From NCBI GenBank assembly GCA_002698425.1, contig NZXU01000119.1, positions 1 through 7,321 on the forward strand: a stretch of DNA of 7,321 bases, in the 5' to 3' direction. A model generated the notes under the pieces. The model saw only the letters and a program-made list of their open reading frames with translations, searched no databases and was not told the origin of the DNA. This document shows, one piece after another, positions 1-6,053 of the stretch. The DNA is from Ahrensia sp. Lineage in GTDB: Bacteria > Pseudomonadota > Alphaproteobacteria > Rhizobiales > Rhizobiaceae. Made by a program: the position numbers and the translations under genes. Position 1 is the stretch's first letter; each line of letters opens with the position of its first letter.

Positions 1-263
1 AGCTTGCCGCCGCTGTGGCGGAGAAGACGGGTCTTGGGAAGGGTGACGCAGCATCGGCCGTGGACGCTGTTTTCGACACCATCACCTCGACGCTCAAGTC
101 GGGCGGCGACATTCGTATCCTCGGCTTCGGTAATTTCGGCGTGAACAACCGTGCCGCCACCACCGGCCGCAACCCGCTGACTGGCGCTCCGGTGGACATT
201 CCGGCCAAGAAGGTCGCGAAGTTCTCGGCCGGCAAGGGCCTGAAGGACGCACTGAACAGCTGA
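1..263 (+). CDS. hup: HU-family DNA-binding protein, 5' end cut by window edge
   Basis: This is a nucleoid-associated histone-like protein that binds and bends DNA as a dimer. The frame is open from base 3 to the TGA at 261-263 and gives 86 residues, beginning LAAAVAEKTGLGKGDA. HU proteins begin with about five residues before this point (typically MNKNE), and the two leading bases 'ag' could close a GAG Glu codon. The full protein would then be about 91 residues, the normal HU length. The GTG at 15 is an internal Val codon, not the start. Visible hallmarks are the helical N-terminal half (DAASAVDAVFDTITSTLK), the GFGNF turn, the DNA-binding arm with GRNPLTG and its conserved proline, and the C-terminal FSAGKGLKDALN. 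A strong terminator follows 25 bp after the stop, so the gene ends its own transcript. Confidence 0.95.
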   Translation, partial: LAAAVAEKTGLGKGDAASAVDAVFDTITSTLKSGGDIRILGFGNFGVNNRAATTGRNPLTGAPVDIPAKKVAKFSAGKGLKDALNS

Positions 264-288
264 TTTGCCGGAAGGCGAATTCGGATCG

Positions 289-322
289 ACCGCGGCCGTT
301 TTCGAAGGGCCGCGGTTTTTTT
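289..322 (+). terminator. Rho-independent terminator of the HU gene
   Basis: A perfect 9-bp GC-rich stem, ACCGCGGCC (289-297) with GGCCGCGGT (308-316), encloses a 10-nt loop and runs straight into seven T residues (316-322). It lies 25 bp after the HU stop. Read on the minus strand the hairpin is followed by mixed sequence without a T-run, so it should act mainly on the HU transcript. The last two T residues are shared with the stop codon of the convergent carboxypeptidase gene. Confidence 0.93.
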
Positions 323-1247
323 ATGGCCGGAGCAGGCTGTAACGGCTCGATCGGTTCAGGCTCGCATTGAGCAACTGGGCCATGTGTTCGTTGCGGGCGC
401 TGCCCGATTTCCCGCCCATAACGACGGCGACGAGGGAACGGCCGTTGCGGCGCACGGATGCCGCAAGATTGTAGCCCGACGCCTTGATATAGCCGGTCTT
501 GATGCCGTCGGCGCCGGAGACCATGTCGAGGATCTTGTTGTGGCCCCTGATGGTCTTGCCGCGATACTCGAAGCTCTTGAGGCGGAAATAGGAATAATAT
601 TGCGGATAGTCGCGCCGGAGCGCCATGCTCAGCACGGCCATGTCGCGCGCCGTCGTGCGCATGCCCGAGTCGGGCAAGCCGGACGCATTGGTGAAGACCG
701 TGCGGCCCATGCCGAGCTGTCGGGCCTTCGCCGTCATCAGCCGCGCGAAGCGATCCTCGTTGCCGGCCAGATGTTCGGCGACGGCCGTCGCCACGTCATT
801 GGCTGACTTGACCACGAGCGCTCGGATGGCCGTGTCGACGTCGATGCTGGTTCCGGCCTTGAGGTAGAGCTTGGAGGCCGGCTGTTTTGCGGCGTTCGCG
901 GAAACCGGGATTTGCGACGAACGCGAGAGGCGGCCGTTCTGCAGCGCCTCGAACATCAGATAGAGCGTCATCATCTTGGTCAGCGAGGCCGGATAGCGCG
1001 TTTGGTCGGCGGCCACCGAATAGAGAACCTTGCCGTCCTCGGCGTCGACGACGATCGCCGCATATTTCGACGGCTCGGCCTGGGGCTTGGCGATCTCCAG
1101 TGTATCTCCCACCGAGCAGGCGGACAGGACGGCGGCCACGAGCAGGCACTGCAGGACGCTGAAAAGCGGACGGCGAAGGCGGAAAACGGCGCTCAGGATG
1201 CTCTCCATCGGCGATGTCGGTTGATTACGGCGCGTCATGGATAGCAT
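321..1247 (-). CDS. D-alanyl-D-alanine carboxypeptidase (peptidase S11), predicted lipoprotein
   Basis: This is a low-molecular-weight penicillin-binding protein that removes the terminal D-Ala from peptidoglycan pentapeptides in the periplasm. From the ATG at 1245-1247 (308 aa) the three active-site motifs are in order: SLTK at 88-91 (nucleophile Ser88, Lys91), SAN at 148-150 and KTG at 250-252 within DGIKTGYIKASGYN. The N-terminus has RLRR, a hydrophobic stretch and the lipobox LSAC, giving lipidated Cys44 followed by Ser, which points to an outer-membrane lipoprotein. It ends soon after the catalytic domain and lacks the C-terminal beta-domain of PBP5. I chose this ATG because GAGG precedes it by 4 nt. 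The ATG at 1206-1208 gives a tidier 31-residue signal peptide but has no Shine-Dalgarno. The frame stays open to 1619, and an ATG at 1395-1397 has GGAG 5 nt upstream but would bury the signal peptide. The stop TAA (321-323) sits in the T-run of the HU terminator. The family call is secure; the start is not. Confidence 0.93.
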   Translation of the reverse strand: MLSMTRRNQPTSPMESILSAVFRLRRPLFSVLQCLLVAAVLSACSVGDTLEIAKPQAEPSKYAAIVVDAEDGKVLYSVAADQTRYPASLTKMMTLYLMFEALQNGRLSRSSQIPVSANAAKQPASKLYLKAGTSIDVDTAIRALVVKSANDVATAVAEHLAGNEDRFARLMTAKARQLGMGRTVFTNASGLPDSGMRTTARDMAVLSMALRRDYPQYYSYFRLKSFEYRGKTIRGHNKILDMVSGADGIKTGYIKASGYNLAASVRRNGRSLVAVVMGGKSGSARNEHMAQLLNASLNRSSRYSLLRP

Positions 1248-1406
1248 GAAGCCTCGCCGTGTCCACCCGAGCGAATGCGAAGTTGCACAAGCATTCGGGT
1301 CCATTGCGGATCGGACTATGCGCTTCGGCACAGACTGTGAGGCTTCCGGTCTGACCGTTGTGAACACCGTCCTGCTCCTGATAAGGTCGACCGGCATTTT
1401 TTCTCC
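1248..1406. promoter_or_regulatory. Divergent intergenic region, carboxypeptidase / ATP-grasp
   Basis: This 159-bp stretch must hold the control sequences for both outward-facing genes if the chosen starts are right. On the plus strand TTGTGA (1358-1363) is followed after 17 bp by ATAAGG (1381-1386), a weak candidate promoter ending about 20 bp before the ATP-grasp ATG. No convincing -35/-10 pair was found for the carboxypeptidase. An inverted repeat (1265-1300) lies nearest the carboxypeptidase start. A T-rich block, TTTTTT (1397-1402), precedes the ATP-grasp ATG; its complement gives GGAG followed by five A and an ATG on the minus strand. Confidence 0.4.
1265..1300. repeat. Imperfect inverted repeat, possible operator
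   Basis: CGAATGC (1272-1278) and GCATTCG (1291-1297) are perfect 7-bp inverted arms separated by 12 bp. With a small bulge the pairing extends outward through ACCCGA (1265-1270) to the GGGT at 1297-1300. It lies 18-53 bp upstream of the chosen carboxypeptidase start. That position and the arm spacing of about two helical turns would suit a dimeric regulator, but nothing identifies the protein, and a 7-bp match can occur by chance. Confidence 0.3.
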
Positions 1407-2552
1407 ATGCGCAACAATTCTCCCTTTTCGGATTGCATCGACGTGACGAATTCTCAGGTTGCGACTCTTCCGGCGCTTCCCGCTTTGCCGAAACGCACCC
1501 GGCGCGAGAAACTTCGGGCCAGATTTCTGGCATTCAGGCGCGGCATGAAGGACAGCGTGATCCCGTGGTTTCGCGCGGGCGGGAAAAAGCCGCTCGGGAC
1601 GCAAATCCGTGAAATTCATGTAATCCTTGCCACCTATCGCAGGTGGCCCGGTTATTATTTCCGCTATCGCGCCTACCTCCTTGAGCCCGACAGGGCCGCG
1701 GAGTTGATGCCGCCGCGGCTCGTCGACAAGATGCGACAGCGACTGAACGACGGCTGCGACTACGATCTCGTCGTCGACAAACGGCGGTTTCGCGCCAGGA
1801 TGGAGGCGAGCGGTATCCCGGTCGTTCGCGAAATACTCTCGAAATACGCGCCGGATCAGATCCTTGACGCTGCTTCGCGACCGATACCGCCCGATGCCGC
1901 GGCCGCCCTGCTGCGGGACTATGGTGGCGAACTTTTCGTGAAGCCGCTCGGCGGATCGCTAGGGCGGGACGCATTCATCGCCGGAAAAGGGGCTTCGCTC
2001 TCGTTCCTGCAGGATGACAAGGCATGGATTGTGCAGGAGCGTTTGCGCCAGCATCCGGACCTGGAAACCCTTTATCCAGGTTCGATCAACACGCTGCGCG
2101 TGGTCACCACGACCGAAGGCGGGGTACCGCATTTCGAGATGGTGACGCTGCGGATTGGAGCCGGCGGCTCCTGGATCGACAATGCCGGCTCGGGGGGGCT
2201 TGCCGTGCCGGTAGACGCTGAGACCGGCCGGATCGGCAGGCCTGCGACGCGGCGCTACGAATACGATCCGGGACAGGAGCAGCACGCGTTCCACCCCGAT
2301 ACCAGGACGCCGATCGTCGGGTTCGAATTTCCGTTTTTTCGCGAATCCCTAGATCTCGTCTTGGACGCCGCCAGGGCGCTTCCCGAATTGTCCTCGGTTG
2401 GATGGGACATCGCGGTTCTGCCGGACGGGCCGGTGCTCATTGAAGGCAATGGCGCATGGAGCACCGATCTGTTTTTCCGGCATTACCCGGTACGGTTCAC
2501 GCGGATCGGGCAATTGGCCTATGAAACCTATGTGGCCGGGCGCGCGACATAA
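1407..2552 (+). CDS. Sugar-transfer associated ATP-grasp family protein
   Basis: This is a 381-aa ATP-grasp fold protein of the type found in cell-surface polysaccharide loci (the Pfam family named sugar-transfer associated ATP-grasp). The family is thought to form amide or similar bonds using ATP, but its substrates are largely unknown. A basic N-terminal part includes YRRWPGYYFRYRAYLLE (77-93). The ATP-grasp core follows: VDKRRFRARMEASGIPVV (123-140), FVKPLGGSLGRDAF (177-190) with nucleotide-binding Lys179 and a glycine-rich loop, IVQERLRQHP (208-217), SINTLRVVT (226-234), WIDNAGSGGLAVPVD (256-270), and the metal-binding end GWDIAVLPDGPVLIEGNG (332-349) with Asp334, Glu346 and Asn348. No signal peptide or membrane segment is seen, so it is probably cytoplasmic. 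No clear Shine-Dalgarno precedes the ATG at 1407. An internal ATG at 1545 (residue 47) has AGG 6 nt upstream and is a plausible alternative. The gene runs convergently into the glycosyltransferase operon with 25 bp between the stops. Confidence 0.88.
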   Translation: MRNNSPFSDCIDVTNSQVATLPALPALPKRTRREKLRARFLAFRRGMKDSVIPWFRAGGKKPLGTQIREIHVILATYRRWPGYYFRYRAYLLEPDRAAELMPPRLVDKMRQRLNDGCDYDLVVDKRRFRARMEASGIPVVREILSKYAPDQILDAASRPIPPDAAAALLRDYGGELFVKPLGGSLGRDAFIAGKGASLSFLQDDKAWIVQERLRQHPDLETLYPGSINTLRVVTTTEGGVPHFEMVTLRIGAGGSWIDNAGSGGLAVPVDAETGRIGRPATRRYEYDPGQEQHAFHPDTRTPIVGFEFPFFRESLDLVLDAARALPELSSVGWDIAVLPDGPVLIEGNGAWSTDLFFRHYPVRFTRIGQLAYETYVAGRAT

Positions 2553-2577
2553 ACGGCTGCGCTGCAGCAGAAAGCCC

Positions 2578-3531
2578 CTAGGATATCAGGGCGGGGACGC
2601 GCGGCGGTTCCGAACGGTGACGGGCGCGCTCGTAGATCTCCAGAAGCCGTCCTATGCCGACTTGCAGGTCGGCGTTTTCGCGCAGCCAACGGGTTGTCTC
2701 GGCCGCGCCTTCGGGCCGGTAATCGGCAATGGCCTGGTTTAATGCGCGGGCGCTCACCGGCGCTTTGAAGCTGCGAAAAGAGAAATTGCCGTTGTAGAAC
2801 CAGGATACGTTGCTGCCGTCCAGGAATCCGCCGACGCCGTTGAAATCGGTGACCACGACGCCCGCGCCGGCACAAGCCGCTTCCAGGGCACAGCGCCCGG
2901 AGGCGAAGACAAGATCATACTTGGCACAGGTTTGGGGCAGGTTGTCGACGCGGCTGAAATAACGCGGGCCGGCGGTATGCAGGATAACGCCTTTCGACAG
3001 GGCGACCGCCGCCAGTTTCGCCAACAGCGTGTATCCGCGTTTCTGCTGGCCGACGAGCAGCCATTTGCGCGGCTTGTCCGGGAGCGGGTGGCGGCGCGGT
3101 TCGAAACGGGTCAGGTCGACATAGTTGTTGAAGACGCCGTCGGTCTCGATGCCGGTATAGCTGCTGATCTTTTCGACGATCCGCCGGGAGACGCCGACAA
3201 CCGACGTGATGCGGGTGCCGTCGATCGAGAAATCCCGTTCGACGAAGCGATGCCACTGAAGCATGGCCGGCGTGTCCGCGAACGCCTTCGTGGTCCGCTC
3301 GGCCAAGGCAAGATCATTGAAGTGAATGATATCGGGCGTGAATGACACGGTGGCGGGGTCGGTATGGACGTCAACACCGGCCGCTTCGATTTCGTCGGCG
3401 AGGTCGCCTCTTTCCGCGGTCAGGATTGCGATCGAATTTCCGCGTGCGGCGAGACCGAGACTCATGTCGCGCGCGACAATCTCCGTCCCGGTGCGCTTCG
3501 CGATGCGCTCGTTCACCATTAGAATGTTCAT
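2578..3531 (-). CDS. GT-B glycosyltransferase, GT4-like
   Basis: This 317-aa protein is probably a cytoplasmic enzyme moving a sugar from an activated donor onto a growing surface glycan. The N-terminal Rossmann half begins NILMVNERIAKRTGTEIVARD (from residue 2), the usual acceptor-side strand, glycine turn and helix. It continues with DIIHFND (67-73) and VVGVSRRIVEKI (111-122), then NNYVDLTRF (135-143), a segment that GT4 enzymes carry at the hinge. The C-terminal half holds YDLVFASGRCALEAACAG (205-222) followed by VVVTDFNG. This is the donor-binding region, with Glu217 at the second Glu of the usual E-x7-E motif, while the first Glu is replaced (Phe209). At 317 aa it is short for GT4, whose members usually have about 350-400. 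It is the second gene of an operon with the Mur ligase: only 9 nt separate the ligase stop from this ATG, and its ribosome site overlaps that stop. The donor and linkage cannot be told. Confidence 0.85.
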   Translation of the reverse strand: MNILMVNERIAKRTGTEIVARDMSLGLAARGNSIAILTAERGDLADEIEAAGVDVHTDPATVSFTPDIIHFNDLALAERTTKAFADTPAMLQWHRFVERDFSIDGTRITSVVGVSRRIVEKISSYTGIETDGVFNNYVDLTRFEPRRHPLPDKPRKWLLVGQQKRGYTLLAKLAAVALSKGVILHTAGPRYFSRVDNLPQTCAKYDLVFASGRCALEAACAGAGVVVTDFNGVGGFLDGSNVSWFYNGNFSFRSFKAPVSARALNQAIADYRPEGAAETTRWLRENADLQVGIGRLLEIYERARHRSEPPRVPALIS

Positions 3532-3537
3532 CGCCTA

Positions 3538-3543
3538 TCCCTA
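3538..3543 (-). promoter_or_regulatory. Ribosome-binding site built on the upstream stop codon
   Basis: On the minus strand the Mur ligase stop TAG (3541-3543) runs on as TAGGGA, so AGGG (3539-3542) serves as Shine-Dalgarno 7 nt before the glycosyltransferase ATG at 3529-3531. This fixes the start of that gene and suggests that its translation is coupled to the Mur ligase. Confidence 0.75.
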
Positions 3544-4908
3544 TACGACCGTATCGGGCTTTTTTCCGGCGCGTTCGGCTTTCTTCTTCTGCCGACCGAT
3601 CTGCATGTGACTTTCGTAGGGATATTCGTAAAGGCCGCACCGCTGACAAGAGATGCCGAGCCCGCAGCGGTCCTTCCAGCACTTGACGTCATATTGGAAT
3701 GCCAGAGCGAGACGTTCGAGGTGAGGCGCGACCGAGCTTTTCAGGAGGATGATTTCCCCGGGTATGGCCGTTTCTCGCAGATAGGCGCAGGTCTTTTCGA
3801 GGGTTGGCATTTCGACGATTCGTCCGGCGGCGATATCTTCTGCGCTCGCCTTGTGCCGGTGCGCATGCTCGCCGACGAAAATGATCTGATCGGCGTTTTC
3901 GGCCGCCATTTTGTAGGCCCTTTTATAGGCGGTGTTGGAGTCTCCCGGATGGTCGGCAATCATGCCGAGGACGATCCGCTTTCGTGGAGCCTCGAGCGGG
4001 CGGATCACCTCGAACGCGGCTTGCAGTGTCGAAAACGGCGCCTTTGCCGTGTCGATAATGAAAGTGGGGCCGTTTTCGATCGGGACCGGCTGACAACGGT
4101 TATGGCCGGTCTCCACACTGGCTATCGTCTTTGCGATGGCCTCCGTGGAGACGCCGTTTTCCATGGCGACGGCATAGGCGGCGGCGACGCTCGGCCAGAA
4201 ATGGGTGCCGAGCAATTTCGTGGCCAGGCGTTGCTTTCCGTGCCGGGACCTGATCGTCAGGTTCATGGTCCCCGTCGGCAGCTGCTCAAGATCGACAACG
4301 CGATAGTCGGCCTCGTTCTCGCGCCCGAAGGTGACGATGCGCTGTTTCGTGCGGGACGCCATCGCCATGACGTTTTCGTCATCAGCGTTGAGGACCGCGA
4401 AACCGCCTTCCGCAACAGCCTCGACGAGCGCGCCCTTCTCTTTGGCGACATTCTCGGCAGTCTTGAATGCCGATCGATGCTCGACGCCTACCATCGTGAC
4501 GACCGCTATGTCCGGTTTGAGAAACCCGGCCATTTCGACGATGCTTCCGGTTTGGCTGGCGCCTGTCTCGATGACGAGGAACTTGTCACCCGGAGTGGTG
4601 TTCCGGATCGTCTCAATGCACTTGGAGATGGTGTTTTGGAAAACCTGTGTCCGTGTCGTGTAGCCGTTTTCCAGAAATCTGGAGGCCAGGATCGTAGCGG
4701 TCGATTTACCTGAACTGCCTGTGATCGCGACGATTTTGGCCGCTATGCGCCGCCGTTTCATGCGGGCCAGGCGGAAATTCACGAGATGTCTGGCCTGCTT
4801 TCTCACCGGGCGGGTGAGGGATCGCAGAGAACCGGTTCTGCCCAACAATCTACCGGAAAAATTCATGGGCGATACGTCTGACAGGTAAGTATAGGCCGTC
4901 AATAACAA
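3541..4908 (-). CDS. Mur ligase family protein (MurF/CapB-like) with four-cysteine C-terminal tail
   Basis: This 455-aa ATP-dependent ligase is of the fold that joins an amino acid or peptide to a carboxylate through an acyl-phosphate. The P-loop is ITGSSGKST (62-70), then VIETGASQTGSI (112-123, cf. MurF EMGA..GEI), VGVEHRSAFKTAENVAKEKG (140-159) with the metal/carbamate region, and VLNADDENV (172-180). A MurF-like C-domain is visible: RIVLGMIADHPGDS (311-324), QIIFVGEHA (341-349), GEIILLKSS (384-392). The P-loop begins about 64 residues in, after a basic segment, so the UDP-MurNAc-binding N-domain of MurF is missing. The MurF substrate loop (usually DSYNANP) reads DTAKAPF (286-292). The last 46 residues carry Cys410, 415, 421 and 424 (C-x4-C-x5-C-x2-C), then a Lys-rich end. 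The TTG at 4906-4908 has AGAAGG 4 nt upstream; ATG at 4864-4866 (441 aa) is the alternative but has no clear Shine-Dalgarno. It is first in an operon with the GT4-like gene. It is very unlikely to be the housekeeping MurF; the substrate is unknown. Confidence 0.86.
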   Translation of the reverse strand: MLLTAYTYLSDVSPMNFSGRLLGRTGSLRSLTRPVRKQARHLVNFRLARMKRRRIAAKIVAITGSSGKSTATILASRFLENGYTTRTQVFQNTISKCIETIRNTTPGDKFLVIETGASQTGSIVEMAGFLKPDIAVVTMVGVEHRSAFKTAENVAKEKGALVEAVAEGGFAVLNADDENVMAMASRTKQRIVTFGRENEADYRVVDLEQLPTGTMNLTIRSRHGKQRLATKLLGTHFWPSVAAAYAVAMENGVSTEAIAKTIASVETGHNRCQPVPIENGPTFIIDTAKAPFSTLQAAFEVIRPLEAPRKRIVLGMIADHPGDSNTAYKRAYKMAAENADQIIFVGEHAHRHKASAEDIAAGRIVEMPTLEKTCAYLRETAIPGEIILLKSSVAPHLERLALAFQYDVKCWKDRCGLGISCQRCGLYEYPYESHMQIGRQKKKAERAGKKPDTVV

Positions 4909-5188
4909 ATTTCCTTCTACGCAAAGAAATCAACAAGCGTCCGCGGCCTGCCGTCGCCATGTATTCCCGCCGGCGCAAGACGCAGTGGGCAGGAGAGCGA
5001 GCCCAGTCAGCGGCCGAATATCCGCGGATTGTTCCCTCTCGTACAACAACCGGAAATTGTTCGAGTTCCATACGGTGGACCGAGTGCCGCGCGAAATTGA
5101 CCGGAAAAGCCGGATCAAAAAGTCGCTGTCATGGAAGCGAAAAAATGTTTCCGGACGGGTGACCTTGCCAAATCTTCCGTCTAACTGA
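4909..5188. promoter_or_regulatory. Divergent intergenic region between the two glycan operons
   Basis: This 280-bp region must control both the Mur ligase operon (leftward) and the GT25/GT2 operon (rightward). Next to the Mur ligase start, AGAAGGA (4912-4918, minus) is a good Shine-Dalgarno. Other visible items are a perfect 10-bp palindrome ATCCGCGGAT (5020-5029), two direct copies of ATTGTTC (5028-5034 and 5056-5062, 28 bp apart), and TTGACC (5097-5102, plus), which resembles a -35 but has no good -10 partner. Short open frames here overlap one another, lack family features and are probably chance. Confidence 0.45.
5020..5029. repeat. 10-bp perfect palindrome
   Basis: ATCCGCGGAT is its own reverse complement and lies in the middle of the divergent promoter region, about 110 bp from the Mur ligase start and 160 bp from the GT25 start. 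It overlaps the first of two ATTGTTC repeats. It could be an operator half-shared by both operons. The evidence is position and symmetry only. Confidence 0.25.
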
Positions 5189-6022
5189 GTGTCACGCTTT
5201 AGGAATTGCGTCTATCGATCCGGATGCCGCACGTTGAGAATTGTCTATCTGAATCTGGATCGCCGCGAGGACAGGCGGGCATGGATGGAAGGCCAAGCCG
5301 CCGCGCTCGGGCTTTTCTTCGAGCGGGTCCGGGCCTTTGACGGCAAGGAAATCGAATACGATCCGGCCGGGGATTCGGGGCTTTCCTTGGGAGCCTATGC
5401 CTGCTTTCTTGGTCATCGCGCGATCTGGCAGAGCATTGCGGAGGGGGACGAGCCATTCGCGGTGGTGCTCGAGGACGATGTCCATCTGAGCAAGGATGCC
5501 GCGGCCTTCCTGAGCGACGATGGCTGGATCCCGCCCGATGTCGATCTGATCCATCTCGAGCGCGAGCGAAGTCAGTGCCTGGTCTGGAACGGCAGCCGGG
5601 TCAAGGCCGGCAAGCGTTCGCTTTACAGGCTGGCTGGCGAGTGCGCCGGCGCCGCCGCCTATGTGATCTCAAGGCGGTGCGCGCAAATCCTGTCTGATGA
5701 ACTCACGAATCCCGTTATGGAATTCGATCACATCCTGTTCAGCCGCGATTATGTAACGAAAGTGAATATCCTGAAACTCCATCCCGCGATCGCTATCCAG
5801 GACGCGGTTCAAAAGCGGCGGAAGAAGAGAGATTTCGGAAGTGACAATCCCTCCAACACGCGCCATTTTCCGGATCAGGCGGGTGCGGAGGCGAAGCCGG
5901 AATTCAAATTCGGCCAAAAACTGAACAGGGAAGTGCGCAGGCTCATGCGGTTTACGCGTGACAGATTTGTTGAAATGACCGGCTCCAACGAAGTCATAAA
6001 AAAGAAATTTCAATTCAAGTAA
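5189..6022 (+). CDS. Glycosyltransferase family 25 (LPS biosynthesis type)
   Basis: This is a 277-aa enzyme of the family that adds galactose or related sugars to lipopolysaccharide or capsule oligosaccharides, probably at the inner face of the membrane. It shows the family order: IVYLNLDRREDRRAWM (18-33), the segment that normally opens GT25 proteins; FFERVRAFDGKEI (43-55); LSLGAYACFLGHRAIWQSI (66-84); the acidic LEDDV (94-98), the family's likely metal/nucleotide site; then GAAAYVISRR (154-163) and DHILFS (180-185). The C-terminal 60 residues are basic (KRRKK at 209-213, ending KKKFQFK) and may contact membrane or acceptor. Family members usually start just before the IVYLNLD strand, so the TTG at 5234-5236 (giving MRIVYLNLD) may be the true start rather than the GTG at 5189; neither has a good Shine-Dalgarno. 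The next gene begins 31 bp after the stop in the same direction, so the two are probably co-transcribed. Confidence 0.9.
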   Translation: MSRFRNCVYRSGCRTLRIVYLNLDRREDRRAWMEGQAAALGLFFERVRAFDGKEIEYDPAGDSGLSLGAYACFLGHRAIWQSIAEGDEPFAVVLEDDVHLSKDAAAFLSDDGWIPPDVDLIHLERERSQCLVWNGSRVKAGKRSLYRLAGECAGAAAYVISRRCAQILSDELTNPVMEFDHILFSRDYVTKVNILKLHPAIAIQDAVQKRRKKRDFGSDNPSNTRHFPDQAGAEAKPEFKFGQKLNREVRRLMRFTRDRFVEMTGSNEVIKKKFQFK

Positions 6023-6053
6023 CAGATTGCAGAAGGCGAGATACAGGTCCGTC

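Noticed and set aside
264..330. Attachment-site copy of the tRNA-Val 3' end near HU
   Set aside because: I looked for the TGGTGGGCGGTGAGAGG end sequence in the window outside the tRNA and saw no second copy, and no integrase is present.
384..806. 140-codon open frame on the plus strand opposite the carboxypeptidase
   Set aside because: It is antisense to a gene whose catalytic motifs are clear, has low-complexity Ala/Arg-rich composition and no family features.
2553..2577. Terminator between the convergent ATP-grasp and GT4-like genes
   Set aside because: The 25-bp gap has the small palindrome GCTGCAGC but no stable stem with a T-run on either strand.
3607..4713. 368-codon open frame on the plus strand opposite the Mur ligase
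   Set aside because: Long antisense frames are common opposite high-GC genes. The minus frame has the P-loop and Mur domains, while this one shows only scattered Asp/Gly/Arg-rich sequence.
4850..5071. 73-codon minus-strand frame across the divergent intergenic region
   Set aside because: It overlaps the Mur ligase start in another frame, has Arg-rich chance-like composition and competes with the promoter region.
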